Shown piece by piece: positions 35,134 through 43,188 of a DNA stretch of 64,000 bases. This DNA is from an uncultured Poribacteria bacterium. Its GTDB lineage: Bacteria > Poribacteria > WGA-4E > WGA-3G. The position numbers and the translations under genes were made by a program. The stretch's first letter is position 1; each line of letters begins with the position of its first letter. The DNA lies in assembly GCA_958295855.1 (NCBI GenBank), contig OY282383.1, forward strand, positions 1,468,481 through 1,532,480. Direction: 5' to 3'. The notes beneath the pieces are model-generated. The model did not search any database. It saw only the letters and a list, made by a program, of their open reading frames with translations, and was not told where the DNA came from.

Positions 35134-36624
35134 ATGAATTTTCGGATACAGATTGACCCCATCACACACCTTGAAAATCAATACAAGGAAATGCTTGAGG
35201 AAGGGAGCGCCCCCTATCCTACCCTCGCAGATTTTGAAGTCAAAACCCCTTTAGAACTGCTTGAGCATTATCCAATCATACCCGTTCTCTTGACCCTCTG
35301 GAAACTGGAACGACAGTCTGATGTTACACCGTTTCTCAAATTTCAAAAACCGATTGCAAACCTGCCAGAAAACGAACAGAAGGACTTACTCCGGTATATC
35401 ACAGAGATCGCCGTCGATTTTATTCCGCGACGCGTCAACGGAAATAACTCCATTCCCCGATCAGGTGCCTTACACAACGGAACAAGTCTTTACCAACAAG
35501 GCTTGGCCTCGTCTTTAATAGAACAACTCGGACTCCATTTTACAGAAAGAGATATTGAAGCCTGCCCAAAATGCGGAGATAAAAATTGCACGCCAAAATT
35601 CCAACCGATATGTTTAAGGTGCCATCACATCATCTCTACCTGTGATAAGGGATACATCGATCATTATTCCGGGGAAAACACCTGTAACGTTTGTGGCGAG
35701 AAACATGCTGAATGTTTGGAACACGTCCGAACCCCCGGCGAAAAAACATGCACCGTCTACCCCCGAAAACGCTCCAATCCTCAAGAATTCTGTGACATCG
35801 TTTCAGTAGACACCCGCCGTCTGTTACAACGCCTCAAAAGAGAAACCCGAGAGATACTTAAAGACATACGTTTCTCATTTCCGACAAATGAAAGACGTTT
35901 CTCATTTCCGACACTCGTAGATTTTCATACTCGTCATCCCGAGGCATTCCTCCAACAGTATCCGATCCTTCCAGCAATCCTCACATACCAAAAAGTAGAG
36001 AAAAATCCATGGATGCTGCTTCCACTGGGTTTAGGCACTGATCAAAGTCCTAAAAAGTTGGTATCAGCGATGCGAGACATCACCGCAGTGGAATGGGGCG
36101 ACACCTTAGCAGATACATCAATAACTGCTTTTATCAAAGACTTCAAACTGAAAATTTCCCTTGATGAGATTGATACCTGCCCCAAATGTGGGGAAAAAAC
36201 ATGTGTCGGAGATGACGCTATTTGTGGGAGTTTACAAGGGGTTGATGGAGAATGGACACAGGGGTGTGCAGAAAGGTACTATGGATGTGAGACAAGTCAC
36301 TATACAATACAGACATGCGATAACCCTTTGTGTAAGCAACCGAAATATCGCCAATGCACAGAACACAAATGTGAAATAGCCGACCACACCGGGCTTGTCC
36401 AGTATCTCTTTGAACTTGAAAACGCCAACATACTTGCACTGAACGCGCAAATTTTCGTCAAACGTATCAACGCACTCACGTCCGCCCAACAGGCGGATTT
36501 CGTCAAACAGTTTCACACCACGGTGGCGCAGATGGCTCCGATTGAGAAAACCGCAGCAGTAATCCAAACAACGCTCCTCGATCACGGGCTGAAAATAACT
36601 TTTGAAAATCCTGAGATGAAGTGA
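35134..36624 (+). CDS. Cys-rich protein with two internal zinc-ribbon-like repeats
   Basis: A 496-aa protein of no recognised family. It consists of two related halves. Residues about 28-220 (YPTLADFEVKTPLELLEHYPIIPVLLTLWKLER and CPKCGDKNCTPKFQPIC) resemble residues about 257-412 (FPTLVDFHTRHPEAFLQQYPILPAILTYQKVEK and CPKCGEKTCVGDDAICG). Each half has a helical part and a cluster of about 8-10 Cys, likely metal binding. The last 85 residues are helical. ATG 35134 is chosen because GGAAGGAG lies 10 bp upstream; the frame itself is open from 34948. No signal peptide. Confidence 0.7.
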   Translation: MNFRIQIDPITHLENQYKEMLEEGSAPYPTLADFEVKTPLELLEHYPIIPVLLTLWKLERQSDVTPFLKFQKPIANLPENEQKDLLRYITEIAVDFIPRRVNGNNSIPRSGALHNGTSLYQQGLASSLIEQLGLHFTERDIEACPKCGDKNCTPKFQPICLRCHHIISTCDKGYIDHYSGENTCNVCGEKHAECLEHVRTPGEKTCTVYPRKRSNPQEFCDIVSVDTRRLLQRLKRETREILKDIRFSFPTNERRFSFPTLVDFHTRHPEAFLQQYPILPAILTYQKVEKNPWMLLPLGLGTDQSPKKLVSAMRDITAVEWGDTLADTSITAFIKDFKLKISLDEIDTCPKCGEKTCVGDDAICGSLQGVDGEWTQGCAERYYGCETSHYTIQTCDNPLCKQPKYRQCTEHKCEIADHTGLVQYLFELENANILALNAQIFVKRINALTSAQQADFVKQFHTTVAQMAPIEKTAAVIQTTLLDHGLKITFENPEMK

Positions 36625-36633
36625 TTCCTTCTT

Positions 36634-36909
36634 ATGAAACGTGCACATCTCATTGGTATCGGTATCGCTGCCCTCTTTCTCAGTATCGGAATGCTCGCCT
36701 TCTGGCTACGGATCCAAGTCGTACACGGTATCCCCGAAGATCAGTTTCGCGAAACGGACTGCTTTTCTCAAGCCTCGTTGGTTTCTTTATGGCAACGCTG
36801 CCGAGTGCCATACTACAGACACAGCACACACGGCGACGCTGGATGCTCACGCTCGGCAGCGGGTTCACGATGTTTCTCGGCGGATACTCTTGGGAAGGCT
36901 TCGGCGTGT
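36634..36909 (+). pseudogene. Truncated, frameshifted small membrane protein gene
   Basis: MKRAHLIGIGIAALFLSIGM, then LAFWLRIQVVHGIPEDQF, is a good N-terminal membrane helix. After about codon 43 the protein-like sequence continues in another frame (LVGFFMATLPSAIL, then RRRWMLTLGSGFTMFLGGYSWEGFG), and it is cut at 36909 by the nucleotidyltransferase repeat. It looks like a remnant broken by the rearrangement. Confidence 0.45.
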
Positions 36910-37262
36910 CAGGTGAATTACCTATAGGAATACATCAGGCTAGGATTGGTGAAGTAATCGCTCAATTTGGCAGCGGAACGACACAGCGAGAGTTTGTGAC
37001 TGCGCGTTTGCGGCAAATCTATTAACTTGCTAAAGATATAGGATACCTTCAGCAATTGATTATTTTTGGAAGCTATATCACAGCGAAGCCTGAACCTAAC
37101 GATGTGGATGTTGTACTTATCTTTAGAGACGATTTTGACATAACAGTTTGCAGCGAGGAAGTGAAGAAGCTTTTGAACCATCAACAAGCAGAAGATGAAT
37201 TTGCATCAAGCATTTTTTGGATACGTCCATCCTTGCTGTTGCTGGAGACACTTGACGAGTTT
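36910..37262 (+). pseudogene. Third nucleotidyltransferase-like copy, with nonsense codon
   Basis: This is the only copy in the window that keeps the central IIFGSYITAKPEPNDVDVVLIF region (GS plus D-x-D nucleotidyltransferase motif). It lacks the first codons, and CAA of the 31-kb copy is TAA here (37024-37026), so the frame is broken after RQIY. At 37262 it runs directly into an atpC fragment. Confidence 0.7.
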
Positions 37263-37577
37263 TCGGAAATTGATGTAGAGCGTGCAGAAATGGCGCGCCA
37301 ACGCGCCCAAGACGTTCTCGCCGCAAACCTGCCAGATCTGAACAGGCCGCGGGCGGAGAGGGCATTGGCGCGCGCAAAATCGCCTCAGGGTCGCGAGCAA
37401 TATATAGTCGACAATTCGTCCGCAGGTGCTTTGCAAAAAACGCGGTTGAAAACCGCGCCTACAAGCCTATTTGTCGCATCTACGCTATACCGTCAGCGTA
37501 ATCTCATCCCGCTTCACAATGTCCTTGGTATGCCCATATCCCGCAGATTCTACCAATTCCAACGTCTCTGGGGATAA
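37056..37577 (+). CDS. Chimeric ORF: nucleotidyltransferase part joined to ATP synthase epsilon helices
   Basis: From an internal start the frame encodes the nucleotidyltransferase core (GSYITAKPEPNDVDVVLIF), then at DEF|SEIDVERAEMARQRAQDVL switches to the epsilon-subunit helical hairpin up to about RALARAKSPQGRE. A frame-shifted tail follows. Whether it is expressed is doubtful; it is most likely a product of recombination. The last 60 codons run over non-coding DNA and the end of the neighbouring gene. Confidence 0.35.
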   Translation: MIIFGSYITAKPEPNDVDVVLIFRDDFDITVCSEEVKKLLNHQQAEDEFASSIFWIRPSLLLLETLDEFSEIDVERAEMARQRAQDVLAANLPDLNRPRAERALARAKSPQGREQYIVDNSSAGALQKTRLKTAPTSLFVASTLYRQRNLIPLHNVLGMPISRRFYQFQRLWG

Positions 37578-38309
37578 CCGATCCAGAATAGGTTGTGGAA
37601 AGTTATGTCTACCCGAGTATTGCGGGAAATACCGCAGTACGAGAAACCGCCGATCTCTATCCTTCGGCTTCCAGCGCAGCACTCCGTGCGTTAGTAACTC
37701 AGAAATAATCACGATATCGCCTGCCTTCGGTGTAATATTGACGAAAACGGGATCGGCAAGCGGATCAATGCCATCTTCTTCATTAAGCGTTAGCAGCTGC
37801 TCCGGACGGGCAAATTCACTCTTATGCGAGCCGGGAATTACGATGAGACCGCCATCGCCCGGATAGACATCTGTAAAATAGGGGAAACAGACGAAGTTAT
37901 CGCAGTAGATACGTCCGCTGTCAACCTCGTAACGCGTGCTATACCACCCGTAATCATCACGAGCGCAGTGCAGCCCACCAGGGTTCACCTTTGCGCGTTC
38001 ACCAGTCTCCCACAAATCGTGTTTATCATGCTTCAACGAACCTCTGCCAAACCGTGGCTGATTGTCTGTCAACTCCTTGATAATCGGCCACAATGCCGCG
38101 TGCATCGTTAAGCATTCAAGCGATTTATCAAAAGCGAATCCGTGCTGATGGAGTCCTTGTTGCTTAAATCCCAGTGGCAACTCATCAGGGGGTGTCGTTA
38201 TATATCGATTGACTGCTTCAGAGGCTTCTGCCAGTGCATCACCGGTGATGACGTTTTCTAAATGGAGATACCCTGTTACATCAAACAGATAACGTTGTTT
38301 TGGTGTCAT
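37485..38309 (-). CDS. Phytanoyl-CoA dioxygenase (PhyH) family protein
   Basis: A 274-aa Fe(II)/2-oxoglutarate oxygenase-fold protein. It opens MTPKQRYLFDVTGYLHLENVITGDALAEA, the usual PhyH start. It carries GGLHCARDDYGW, then PGDGGLIVIPGSHKSEF and GDIVIISELLTHGVLRWKPKDRDRR, the last giving the distal His and the 2-oxoglutarate Arg region. The first motif reads H-x-A rather than the usual H-x-D, unless the following Asp pair is used. The substrate is unknown. Followed (on its strand) by nothing obvious; the next PhyH gene is just upstream. Confidence 0.85.
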   Translation of the reverse strand: MTPKQRYLFDVTGYLHLENVITGDALAEASEAVNRYITTPPDELPLGFKQQGLHQHGFAFDKSLECLTMHAALWPIIKELTDNQPRFGRGSLKHDKHDLWETGERAKVNPGGLHCARDDYGWYSTRYEVDSGRIYCDNFVCFPYFTDVYPGDGGLIVIPGSHKSEFARPEQLLTLNEEDGIDPLADPVFVNITPKAGDIVIISELLTHGVLRWKPKDRDRRFLVLRYFPQYSGRHNFPQPILDRLSPETLELVESAGYGHTKDIVKRDEITLTV

Positions 38310-38370
38310 ACTTATGTCTTTCCTTGTGTTGATCGAAAGATAGTTCCTGCAACAGAGGGGTTAACTATGC

Positions 38371-39261
38371 TTATAATGCCATGTCAAACTTTGTGCCGGT
38401 TACGTTGCCTTTTACGTAAGCGTCACGGAAAAGCGTTTGGCGTTTGGGCGGCATTGCTTCAAGCAACGCCTGCGGCGGTCTCGAGAGGCTCCACCGTTTA
38501 TCTACCGAGTTGTAAGCGTTGAAAACCGCCACCCTGTCGGTATCGGGGTTTCGCCACGGTTGGCCGCTGTGCGTAATTGCCTCCGTAAAGATGATGACAG
38601 ATCCGGCGGGGCAAGCATAGGTGTCCCAAAATTCCCACGCTTGCGTGTGGGCCCCTTCTGGTGCAGTATAAGCCGCTTTGTGACTGCCTGTAATAAACAT
38701 CGTGCCACCGTCGCCTTTTTCCACAGGATTAAGTTCCCAGACAACGCGCGTCAAGCCGCTATATGCTTGCCCGGGAAGGCACGCGTATTGGTGACAGTCA
38801 CCTGGCATTCGCAGCATGCCATTGCCGTTATGGGCATGGAACGTGAAAGGCGTTTCGTCGCTTGTAGAACGCAATGCCAAAAAACTCATTTCCATGCGGA
38901 AACCGTAGCATGTATCCGAAGCGAGATAGGGCGATGCAAGAAATTCATTTCCAAAGGCTACAACAACCGGATGATCGGTGAGTGTCTCCAAAGGGCCACC
39001 ATAAGTGGACCGGTGGTGTTGTGAAATCGTTTCGGGGGTGCGCTTTAACCGGTAGCAGAAATCGCGCATCTCCTCAATTTCCGATTCTGTCAAGACGCCT
39101 GGAATTAAAAGCCACCCGTTTTTATCAAAGAGATATTTCTGCTCCTGCGTCAGCGGAACAACGGCTCTGCCATCAGCGTTCGTTTGGGTGAAGTCCTCAG
39201 GTGCCGTTGCTAGTGGGTTACCCAAGTCTTTGTTAAATTTAATGCCTATTGTGTCTGGCAT
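38371..39261 (-). CDS. Phytanoyl-CoA dioxygenase (PhyH) family protein
   Basis: A 296-aa relative of the neighbouring gene. The N-terminal LTQEQKYLFDKNGWLLIPGVLTESEIEEMRDFCYRL matches PhyH. The metal region is FTFHAHNGNGM (an H-x-H instead of H-x-D), followed by GDGGTMFITGSHKAAYT and GSVIIFTEAITHSGQPWRNPDTDRV. It is probably an oxygenase acting on an unknown small molecule. About 60 bp separate it from the first PhyH gene, so the two are likely co-transcribed. Confidence 0.85.
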   Translation of the reverse strand: MPDTIGIKFNKDLGNPLATAPEDFTQTNADGRAVVPLTQEQKYLFDKNGWLLIPGVLTESEIEEMRDFCYRLKRTPETISQHHRSTYGGPLETLTDHPVVVAFGNEFLASPYLASDTCYGFRMEMSFLALRSTSDETPFTFHAHNGNGMLRMPGDCHQYACLPGQAYSGLTRVVWELNPVEKGDGGTMFITGSHKAAYTAPEGAHTQAWEFWDTYACPAGSVIIFTEAITHSGQPWRNPDTDRVAVFNAYNSVDKRWSLSRPPQALLEAMPPKRQTLFRDAYVKGNVTGTKFDMAL

Positions 39262-39364
39262 ACATCAGTTCCTCTCTTATAATCTGTAGGTGCAAATACT
39301 ACCTGATCATTTCCTTTTTCCGGGCCACGGTAAGGGCGCATCTCTGTATCCGCCCATGTGTTTT

Positions 39365-40351
39365 CTAACGCATCCGCCCACCCGTGAAATAGTCCGGGTT
39401 TGCTCCCAATTTTTCCAAAAGTGGCGATGTCACTATATCAAGGCTTTCAATCACATCAGCAGATGGCGTGTATTCGACAGCGTGCAGGTTTTCCTTCAGT
39501 TCAACCACTTTTCGGGTGCCAACTAACATGCACGTAATCCCCGGTTTCGCTATCGCCCAAGCAATTGCAAGCCGACTCATCGGAATCTGCTCCGCCGCGG
39601 CGATCTTTCGGATGCCCTCTAATGCCTCGAACACCTCTTCCTCTGCCCCTTCTTCTCCGTGTGCGGCATTCGGCCGATCATCCCGAAAATGGCGAAACCG
39701 AGCGTGCACTGGTGGTATCTCATCTACGCGCGTATACTGCCCGGTCAAAATCCCTTGTAGCAGCGGCATATATCCCAAGATGCCAACGTTATGCTTTTGA
39801 CATAGCGGAAGCAATTCCAGCTCTATTGCCCGCGACAAGAGATTATAGCAGAGTTGATTCACGGCAATAGATGCTCCTGTATTAAGTGCCGCTGTGAGTT
39901 GCTCTACCCCGAAGTTGCTTACGCCGATGGCGCGAATAAGCCCATCCTCCTGCAAGCGCGTTAATTCAGCTACGCTCTCTTCGATAGCAAACTCATCGTG
40001 GGGCCAGTGAATCATGTAGATGTCAACATAATCTGTTTGCAATCGGCGCAGGCTGGCTTCACACCGTTCCCGTATCGTCAGTGGGTCAGGTGTCGAGATC
40101 TTCGTGCCGATGACAGCCTCGTGCCGTCTGCCCTTCAGGGCAACAGCGAGTGCCTCTTCACTCCGACCCGAGTTGTATCCCTCAGCAGTATCAAAGAAGT
40201 TAATTCCCGCATCCAATGCCGCGTGGGCAACAGCGGTCACATCCGACTGTGCCTGTGGGCCCCAATAATCGCCGCCGCCGTAAGCCCAACAACCGATGCC
40301 CATCGGTGAGATTTCAATTCCGGATTTTCCACACGTCCGTTTTTCCATCAT
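39365..40351 (-). CDS. Aldo/keto reductase
   Basis: A 328-aa NADP-dependent oxidoreductase of the AKR TIM-barrel family. Asp and Tyr of the tetrad are in FFDTAEGYNSGRSEE, Lys in AVIGTKIS, and His in DIYMIHWPHDE. The conserved IRAIGVSNFGVEQL is present. The start is one of two adjacent ATG codons (40351 or 40348) behind AAAGGACG. Substrate not inferable; the PhyH genes nearby suggest a catabolic or secondary-metabolite context. Confidence 0.92.
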   Translation of the reverse strand: MMEKRTCGKSGIEISPMGIGCWAYGGGDYWGPQAQSDVTAVAHAALDAGINFFDTAEGYNSGRSEEALAVALKGRRHEAVIGTKISTPDPLTIRERCEASLRRLQTDYVDIYMIHWPHDEFAIEESVAELTRLQEDGLIRAIGVSNFGVEQLTAALNTGASIAVNQLCYNLLSRAIELELLPLCQKHNVGILGYMPLLQGILTGQYTRVDEIPPVHARFRHFRDDRPNAAHGEEGAEEEVFEALEGIRKIAAAEQIPMSRLAIAWAIAKPGITCMLVGTRKVVELKENLHAVEYTPSADVIESLDIVTSPLLEKLGANPDYFTGGRMR

Positions 40352-40439
40352 TCTTATTCGTCCTTTAGGAATAACGTGATGTTCTTAGCCGCCCCCGCGG
40401 TCTCTTTGAAAAAAATAGGGAGGCACTGTGGCACCGCCC

Positions 40440-41273
40440 CTATAAAATTTCTTCGCAGAGTTCAGTGATTAACGCAGCGTTTTCACCAATCTGGTCGCTG
40501 AACTCTTGATACATGCCGAGCAGCAGCGGGTCGATGGGCTTGGTGTGTTCTAATGCGAATTTGACTTCCGCGCGAATCTGCGCGGGGCTGCCAATCGTCC
40601 TGCCTGCCGCAAGCACCTTAAAAAGTAGGCACGGCTTATCTGTCCTTCGTATCGCCTCGCACATCTTGTCCCGGTCTTCGCGCGCGTAAATCTCGCCTAA
40701 AGGTGCATAGCCAAACTTCGCCTTAAATTTGTCAGCCCCGCCGTGAAGGTTATAGAGCCCAGTCATATAGTAGTCTATATCCCACGCCTCATCTTCAGCG
40801 ATGTGCAACAGTTTCGTATCATGCACCGATAAACCGACGAGGGCACCGGTATCGCGAATCCGTTTGAGGATATCTTGCAACAGGTCAAGTCTGTTTTCGC
40901 GCAGGCAACGGTAGCCAACCCCGCCGCCATGCGGTGCCATGCCGAACGGATTGTGCTTTGCTGCTTCAAAAACCGCGTCCGGTTCATCATACCAAAGCGA
41001 ACCCGGGCTGAGGCAGAACCAATTTATAGTTCCCCCTTCCTCCCGATACCGTGTTAGGTCAGAAAGCGAGCGTTCCGTCAAGCTATTCTGCCAGCCATTA
41101 ATACCGACCTCTTCCGCCCGTTTGAGCGTTTCTACCACTCGCGCTGGTGTATGATACGCCTTCTGATGCTGCGAAAGGAGTTGGTTAAAGTGGGAATAGC
41201 CATAAATTGGATTATCCCCAATCAACAGTTTGCTGATTTGATGATTACAAAACGAAATTTTCGGTAAAGCCAT
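40440..41273 (-). CDS. Conserved hypothetical, TIM-barrel-like
   Basis: A 277-aa soluble protein, MALPKISFCNHQISKLLIGD onward. The pattern of strand-helix units (ARVVETLKRAEEVGINGWQ; LLQDILKRIRDTGALVGLSVHD) and a C-terminal IDPLLLGMYQEFSDQIGENA suggests an aldo/keto-reductase-like or related barrel, but no catalytic tetrad is seen. It lies between an aldo/keto reductase and an M42 peptidase on the same strand. Function unknown. Confidence 0.6.
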   Translation of the reverse strand: MALPKISFCNHQISKLLIGDNPIYGYSHFNQLLSQHQKAYHTPARVVETLKRAEEVGINGWQNSLTERSLSDLTRYREEGGTINWFCLSPGSLWYDEPDAVFEAAKHNPFGMAPHGGGVGYRCLRENRLDLLQDILKRIRDTGALVGLSVHDTKLLHIAEDEAWDIDYYMTGLYNLHGGADKFKAKFGYAPLGEIYAREDRDKMCEAIRRTDKPCLLFKVLAAGRTIGSPAQIRAEVKFALEHTKPIDPLLLGMYQEFSDQIGENAALITELCEEIL

Positions 41274-41292
41274 TGTTCATCCTCCGTAGGAA

Positions 41293-42366
41293 CTACGCGA
41301 ACAAAAATCCTTCTAAAACCGATGCATCCATCTCACAAACCAGATGCAAGACCAATTCCAATGTTGCAAAATAGTCGTCAATGTTGATAATAGAGACATG
41401 GCTATGCACATACCGCGCCGGCACCCCTAGCACAATCGAAGGTACACCTGCACCGACTTGATGAATTGAACCGCCATCGGTCCCACCGGATTGGCGTACC
41501 GCAACTTGGTACGAAATCTGATGTCGTCTCGCTGTTTCAATAACAAATTCCGCCAATTTTGGATTGACAATCATAGACGGATCGTATAACCGAATTTGTA
41601 CGCCGCCCCCCAGTTTCCCCTGTACCGCGTCGCTGTCCAACCCGGGAGTATCATCTGCGGGCGGGCCCTCAAGCACAATCGCTATATCAGGTTGTACGCT
41701 TGTGGCCACCGTTCTCGCACCTCGCAACCCAACCTCTTCCTGGACACTTCCCGCGCCAATAACGGTGTTCGGGTGTGCATCAAGCCCTAACAGTGCTTCA
41801 AGCACAATTGCTACCCCAACGCGGTTATCAAATGCTTTCGCAGAGAACAATTTGCTGTTTTTCAGCGGTATAAAGGGACCGTAAGGTGCAATCGGGCAGC
41901 CTGGCAACACGCCAAATTCCTCCATCGCCTGCGTTCCACTCTCTGCGCCAACATCGATAAAAAGGTCTTTCATATCTATTACTTTATCACGGGCACCCGC
42001 GCCGAGCAAGTGTGGCGGCACCGAACCGATAATCCCCGGAACCTTACCCTGTTTTGTTGTAATAGTGACGCGTTGTGCTAAAAGCGTGTGCGCCCACCAC
42101 CCGCCGACGGGCAGAAACTTGACGTATCCTGCGTCCGTCACGCGTTGCACGATAAAACCGACTTCATCTAAATGCGAATCGAGCAAGATTCTCGGGTGTT
42201 TCGCGCTGCCGACACGCGTACAAAAGATACTGCCAAGCCGGTCTGTCCCTATTGTGCCAACGTTGGACACCGTGTCGCGAAAAATCTCCCGCACTTCTGC
42301 TTCATGGCCGGGGATGCCATCTGCTTGCGTCAGCGATTTGAGCAGTTCAATTGAGGTTTCATTCAT
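41293..42366 (-). CDS. M42 family metallopeptidase
   Basis: A 357-aa aminopeptidase of the M42 (TET/FrvX, glutamyl aminopeptidase) family with a two-metal site. Ligand motifs: LLDSHLDEVGFIV (His-Asp), AFDNRVGVAIVLEAL (bridging Asp), SVQEEVGLRGART (catalytic Glu pair), SDAVQG in the next region, and ARYVHSHVSIINIDD (last His). Normal length. It probably trims peptides in the cytoplasm. It is the first gene of a minus-strand run and starts about 20 bp from a symmetric promoter-operator at 42388-42415. Confidence 0.92.
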   Translation of the reverse strand: MNETSIELLKSLTQADGIPGHEAEVREIFRDTVSNVGTIGTDRLGSIFCTRVGSAKHPRILLDSHLDEVGFIVQRVTDAGYVKFLPVGGWWAHTLLAQRVTITTKQGKVPGIIGSVPPHLLGAGARDKVIDMKDLFIDVGAESGTQAMEEFGVLPGCPIAPYGPFIPLKNSKLFSAKAFDNRVGVAIVLEALLGLDAHPNTVIGAGSVQEEVGLRGARTVATSVQPDIAIVLEGPPADDTPGLDSDAVQGKLGGGVQIRLYDPSMIVNPKLAEFVIETARRHQISYQVAVRQSGGTDGGSIHQVGAGVPSIVLGVPARYVHSHVSIINIDDYFATLELVLHLVCEMDASVLEGFLFA

Positions 42367-42387
42367 CGTTGCATTCCTTTAGCAATT

Positions 42388-42415
42388 GTGCTATAATTTA
42401 GAAACATTATAGCAC
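42388..42415 (-). promoter_or_regulatory. Symmetric promoter/operator of the M42 gene run
   Basis: GTGCTATAAT (42388-42397) and ATTATAGCAC (42406-42415) form a perfect 10-bp inverted repeat that contains a TATAAT -10 box on each strand. The minus-strand one lies about 25-30 bp before the ATG at 42366. A regulator bound here would block the polymerase. Confidence 0.5.
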
Positions 42416-42668
42416 GCTTGATATTTTGTGCCAAGTTTTAAGTGGTGGTGTTGCATGCAATAGGGCTCGTCACGCGCGTAAAGTGCTCTAAGAATGAAAA
42501 ACCAAATGCCGCTGTAGTGACACTCATATTTCATGAAAATACCAAATGCCGAACATGCTATCGTGGACATTCGCAAACTGCGGGATTATTGCCTCAATTC
42601 TCAGAATGATACGGGTAAACATAAAGCACCTAGATAACTGCCTATCCATTGAAAGGAAGGAGTAGACG
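42416..42668. other. Spacer between divergent M42 and DUF4926 genes
   Basis: No gene is seen. A short sequence, AAATGCCG flanked by AAAACCA/AAATACCA, occurs twice (42500 and 42538 areas). GGAAGGAG at 42655-42662 is the ribosome site of the DUF4926 gene. Confidence 0.4.
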
Positions 42669-42992
42669 GTGAAACTTGCATTTTTTGATGGCGTTTCGAG
42701 CGGAGAGAGCTTGCCTGAATACCATCCAGGACAGGCAGAAATAGGCAAAATAGAACTTTTGGATGTCGTCGCACTCACACACGACATGCCTGAATATAAT
42801 CTCTGGCGTGGGCAAGTCGGCACAGTGGTTGAAATTCTTTCAAATGGTGACGCGTTTGAGGTTGAATTTAGCGACCGGGCTGGACAGATGTACGAATGCC
42901 TTGGTTTTCGTGCCTCTCAACTCATGGTGCTCCATCATGAACCCAGACATACGCAGTCCAACGTTACCCTCGAACAGCTCAGTGCTGACTAA
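42669..42992 (+). CDS. DUF4926 protein
   Basis: A 107-aa protein. Residues 29-95 (ELLDVVALTHDMPEYNLWRGQVGTVVEILSNGDAFEVEFSDRAGQMYECLGFRASQLMVL) match the DUF4926 pattern, a small SH3-like domain often encoded near toxin-antitoxin loci. The first 25 residues are unusual for the family. GTG start chosen by GGAAGGAG 6 bp upstream. Function unknown. Confidence 0.72.
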   Translation: MKLAFFDGVSSGESLPEYHPGQAEIGKIELLDVVALTHDMPEYNLWRGQVGTVVEILSNGDAFEVEFSDRAGQMYECLGFRASQLMVLHHEPRHTQSNVTLEQLSAD

Positions 42993-43110
42993 CTTCTTGA
43001 AGGCTTCGCTCCAGTGGATGCCAATCAATTTTCATGTCTCTGCGGCAAGGCTTGATTGCAATAGGAGGTTCTGCCCACAGAAGCACGAGAAGGGCTGATT
43101 GCAAAAAAAC

Positions 43111-43140
43111 TTAGCAAATGCTGGGCAAAGATGGTATAAT
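43111..43140 (+). promoter_or_regulatory. Putative promoter of the DUF5677-like / RM region
   Basis: TTAGCA (43111-43116), 18 bp, perfect TATAAT (43135-43140), 49 bp before the ATG at 43189. An equal arrangement (TTAGCA-18-TATAAT) precedes the DUF3179 gene at 51266. Confidence 0.5.
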
Positions 43141-43188
43141 ATGCCAACGTCCGAATAGGTTTGGAAAACGACAGGAAAAGAGAAAGAT

